Made by a program: the position numbers and the translations under genes. This document shows, in pieces, positions 15,046-16,290 of a DNA stretch of 16,290 bases (position 1 is its first letter; each line of letters starts with the position of its first letter). This DNA is from Leptospiraceae bacterium UBA2033 (lineage in GTDB: Bacteria > Spirochaetota > Leptospiria > Leptospirales > Leptospiraceae): the NCBI GenBank assembly GCA_002333425.1, contig DDBL01000045.1, forward strand, positions 2,495-18,784. The letters are read 5' to 3'. The notes beneath the pieces are model-generated. The model had not been told where the DNA came from, ran no database searches, and saw only the letters and a list, made by a program, of their open reading frames with translations.

Positions 15046-16083
15046 ATGAATTCTAAAATTTTTAAAAATACCAAATTAATCCTAGTTGGATTGATGATTA
15101 TTTTCAGTATTTCCGTTTATGCGAATGACAATAATTCTAGCTCGGGAACACAATCTGGACTCACCTTAAAAGGTGGGCTTTGGGGACTGTTAGCAGCCAA
15201 AGAAAAAATTGAATTAGAAGACAAATATTTTACAGATGATTTACTCTCTGGATTTAATTTTGGTCAACTCAATACAGCTTGGAATAGATCAAATAACATC
15301 TATCTTCTAAATCCAATCGGGCTTGATTATTACATCAGTGGAATTGGACCTGGTTCATTGCTGTTAGGCGCTGAGATGCGCGGCATACCGGGATTAGCCT
15401 TCACTGGTTATAACCCAAAATACGATTTTGTAAGCATTAACGGTGGTGGAATCGGACTTCACAATGCTGACTTAGCATTTAAGAATCTTGATTTGAACGT
15501 AGGTTATCAATTAGCCTTTGGACAATTACTAGTAACTCCTAAATTTCAATTCAGAAATTTTGCAACCGATCTAAGAGAATCAGGACTTTATCTAGGCAAC
15601 AACGCGGTTGGATTTAGAGAAACATCTCACAATCACAACACTTGGGCTGGTTTTATTGGAGTAAATCTTCTTTATAAAATCAATGAAGCTTCTTCGGTTT
15701 ACTTTGAGTTTGCGATGGATTCTCCAATCCTTGGACAAATTAGAAGCAGTGGCGATTTCAATAAACTATCTGTATTTGCTGGAAATAACTTTGTTGGTGG
15801 ATCTACAACTTTAATCAAAAATGCAACACAAGAAGTGAGAGGCTCTGTAATTGACTTAGGTTATCAACATAGTTTTGGAGCTTTAGGATTACGAGTTGGG
15901 TATAGAGGAGAGGAGTTGAGAACTTCTTATTCACGATACACTGATGTACCAATTTCATTTTCATCGGTTAATAATAATGTGAATATTGACATAGAAGAGA
16001 CAGTTTTAAATTCCATATTTTACAAAAATTCAACTTCTACCATACTTCAAAACATTTACTTAGCAGTTACTTATAAACTATAA
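15046..16083 (+). CDS. Putative beta-barrel outer-membrane protein
   Basis: The 345-residue protein has a signal peptide with Lys-rich start and hydrophobic core ending SVYA, so cleavage after Ala26 is likely. The mature part is rich in Gly, Asn, Ser and aromatics. It shows many alternating strands separated by Gly/Asn turns, for example GSLLLGAEMRGIPGLAF, LDLNVGYQLAFGQLLVTPKF, SSVYFEFAMDS and GALGLRVGYRGEEL. The last strand, NIYLAVTYKL, ends in Leu rather than the common Phe/Tyr. This fits a monomeric outer-membrane barrel, but I recognise no specific family and assign no substrate. It resembles in style the uncharacterised porin-like proteins of Leptospira. It is a single-gene unit lying between two direct copies of the palindromic repeat, with a hairpin downstream. 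Confidence 0.7.
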   Translation: MNSKIFKNTKLILVGLMIIFSISVYANDNNSSSGTQSGLTLKGGLWGLLAAKEKIELEDKYFTDDLLSGFNFGQLNTAWNRSNNIYLLNPIGLDYYISGIGPGSLLLGAEMRGIPGLAFTGYNPKYDFVSINGGGIGLHNADLAFKNLDLNVGYQLAFGQLLVTPKFQFRNFATDLRESGLYLGNNAVGFRETSHNHNTWAGFIGVNLLYKINEASSVYFEFAMDSPILGQIRSSGDFNKLSVFAGNNFVGGSTTLIKNATQEVRGSVIDLGYQHSFGALGLRVGYRGEELRTSYSRYTDVPISFSSVNNNVNIDIEETVLNSIFYKNSTSTILQNIYLAVTYKL

Positions 16084-16103
16084 GATTATCACAAATAAGC
16101 AAA

Positions 16104-16133
16104 TAATGTTGCGACCACTAGGAAGCAACATTA
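16104..16133 (+). terminator. Hairpin downstream of the outer-membrane protein gene
   Basis: TAATGTTGC (16104-16112) and GCAACATTA (16125-16133) form a perfect 9-bp stem around a 12-base loop, starting 20 bases after the stop codon. There is no run of T directly after the stem, so it may stabilise the transcript end rather than act as a classical intrinsic terminator. Confidence 0.5.
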
Positions 16134-16172
16134 CATTGTTATCCTAAAATATTCGTAACTACTCAGTGTGGT

Positions 16173-16290
16173 TTGCCACAGAGGCACAGAGAATAATGTG
16201 ATTGCGCTATTTTTATTGCTATTCGTCGAATTAAAGAGAGCCAATGAAATATTTGGGTTCAATTTCTATATTGTATTACAATAATAACTA
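16173..16290. repeat. Palindromic interspersed repeat, copy 2 (cut by window end)
   Basis: This copy has the same orientation as the one at 14693 and matches it closely up to the window edge. The differences seen are loss of an 8-base CGGAGACA-like unit just inside the terminal repeat, one deleted base near TGAAATATTTGG, and a few substitutions. The inner palindrome is conserved at 16269-16283. The right end, and so the inverted terminal repeat, lies outside the window. It begins 90 bp after the outer-membrane protein stop codon. Confidence 0.85.

Overview
The window is AT-rich DNA from a diderm bacterium. Gene content, the relaxed lipoprotein signals and the style of the outer-membrane proteins suggest a spirochaete of the Leptospira group. 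This is an inference from style: no rRNA or other phylogenetic marker is present.

Left part (1-4582, plus strand). The 3' end of a Sua5-type threonylcarbamoyl-AMP synthase gene enters from the left edge. It is followed by a GshB-like ATP-grasp ligase, a protein that looks like a degenerate HD-GYP/HD-domain protein with four cysteines near its C terminus, and a probable lipoprotein built from YKTV repeats plus a peptidoglycan-binding domain. A small element of about 159 bp with about 20 bp terminal inverted repeats (MITE-like) follows. Then comes a SAM-dependent methyltransferase with an N-terminal coiled coil.

Central part (4592-14551, minus strand). Eight genes lie head to tail with 4-8 nt overlaps or 1-11 nt gaps. 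In transcription order they are inorganic pyrophosphatase, an outer-membrane efflux protein (CzcC/TolC type), a periplasmic adaptor (CzcB type), a heavy-metal RND pump (CzcA type), a STAS-MlaE permease, an MlaF ATPase, an MlaD-type MCE protein and a PqiC/YmbA-like auxiliary lipoprotein. A complete tripartite RND efflux system and a complete MCE lipid-transport ABC system therefore appear to be one transcription unit headed by a cytoplasmic pyrophosphatase. One exports substrates across both membranes. The other presumably moves lipids between the inner and outer membranes.

Right part (14552-16290). A palindromic, non-coding repeat of about 208 bp lies upstream of a plus-strand beta-barrel outer-membrane protein gene. 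A second, directly oriented copy begins 90 bp after that gene and runs off the window. The outer-membrane protein gene therefore sits between two direct repeats, which could drive its deletion, duplication or exchange.

No tRNA, rRNA, CRISPR array or intact transposase gene was seen. The least ordinary features are the RND plus MCE super-operon, the repeat-flanked outer-membrane protein gene and the degenerate HD protein.
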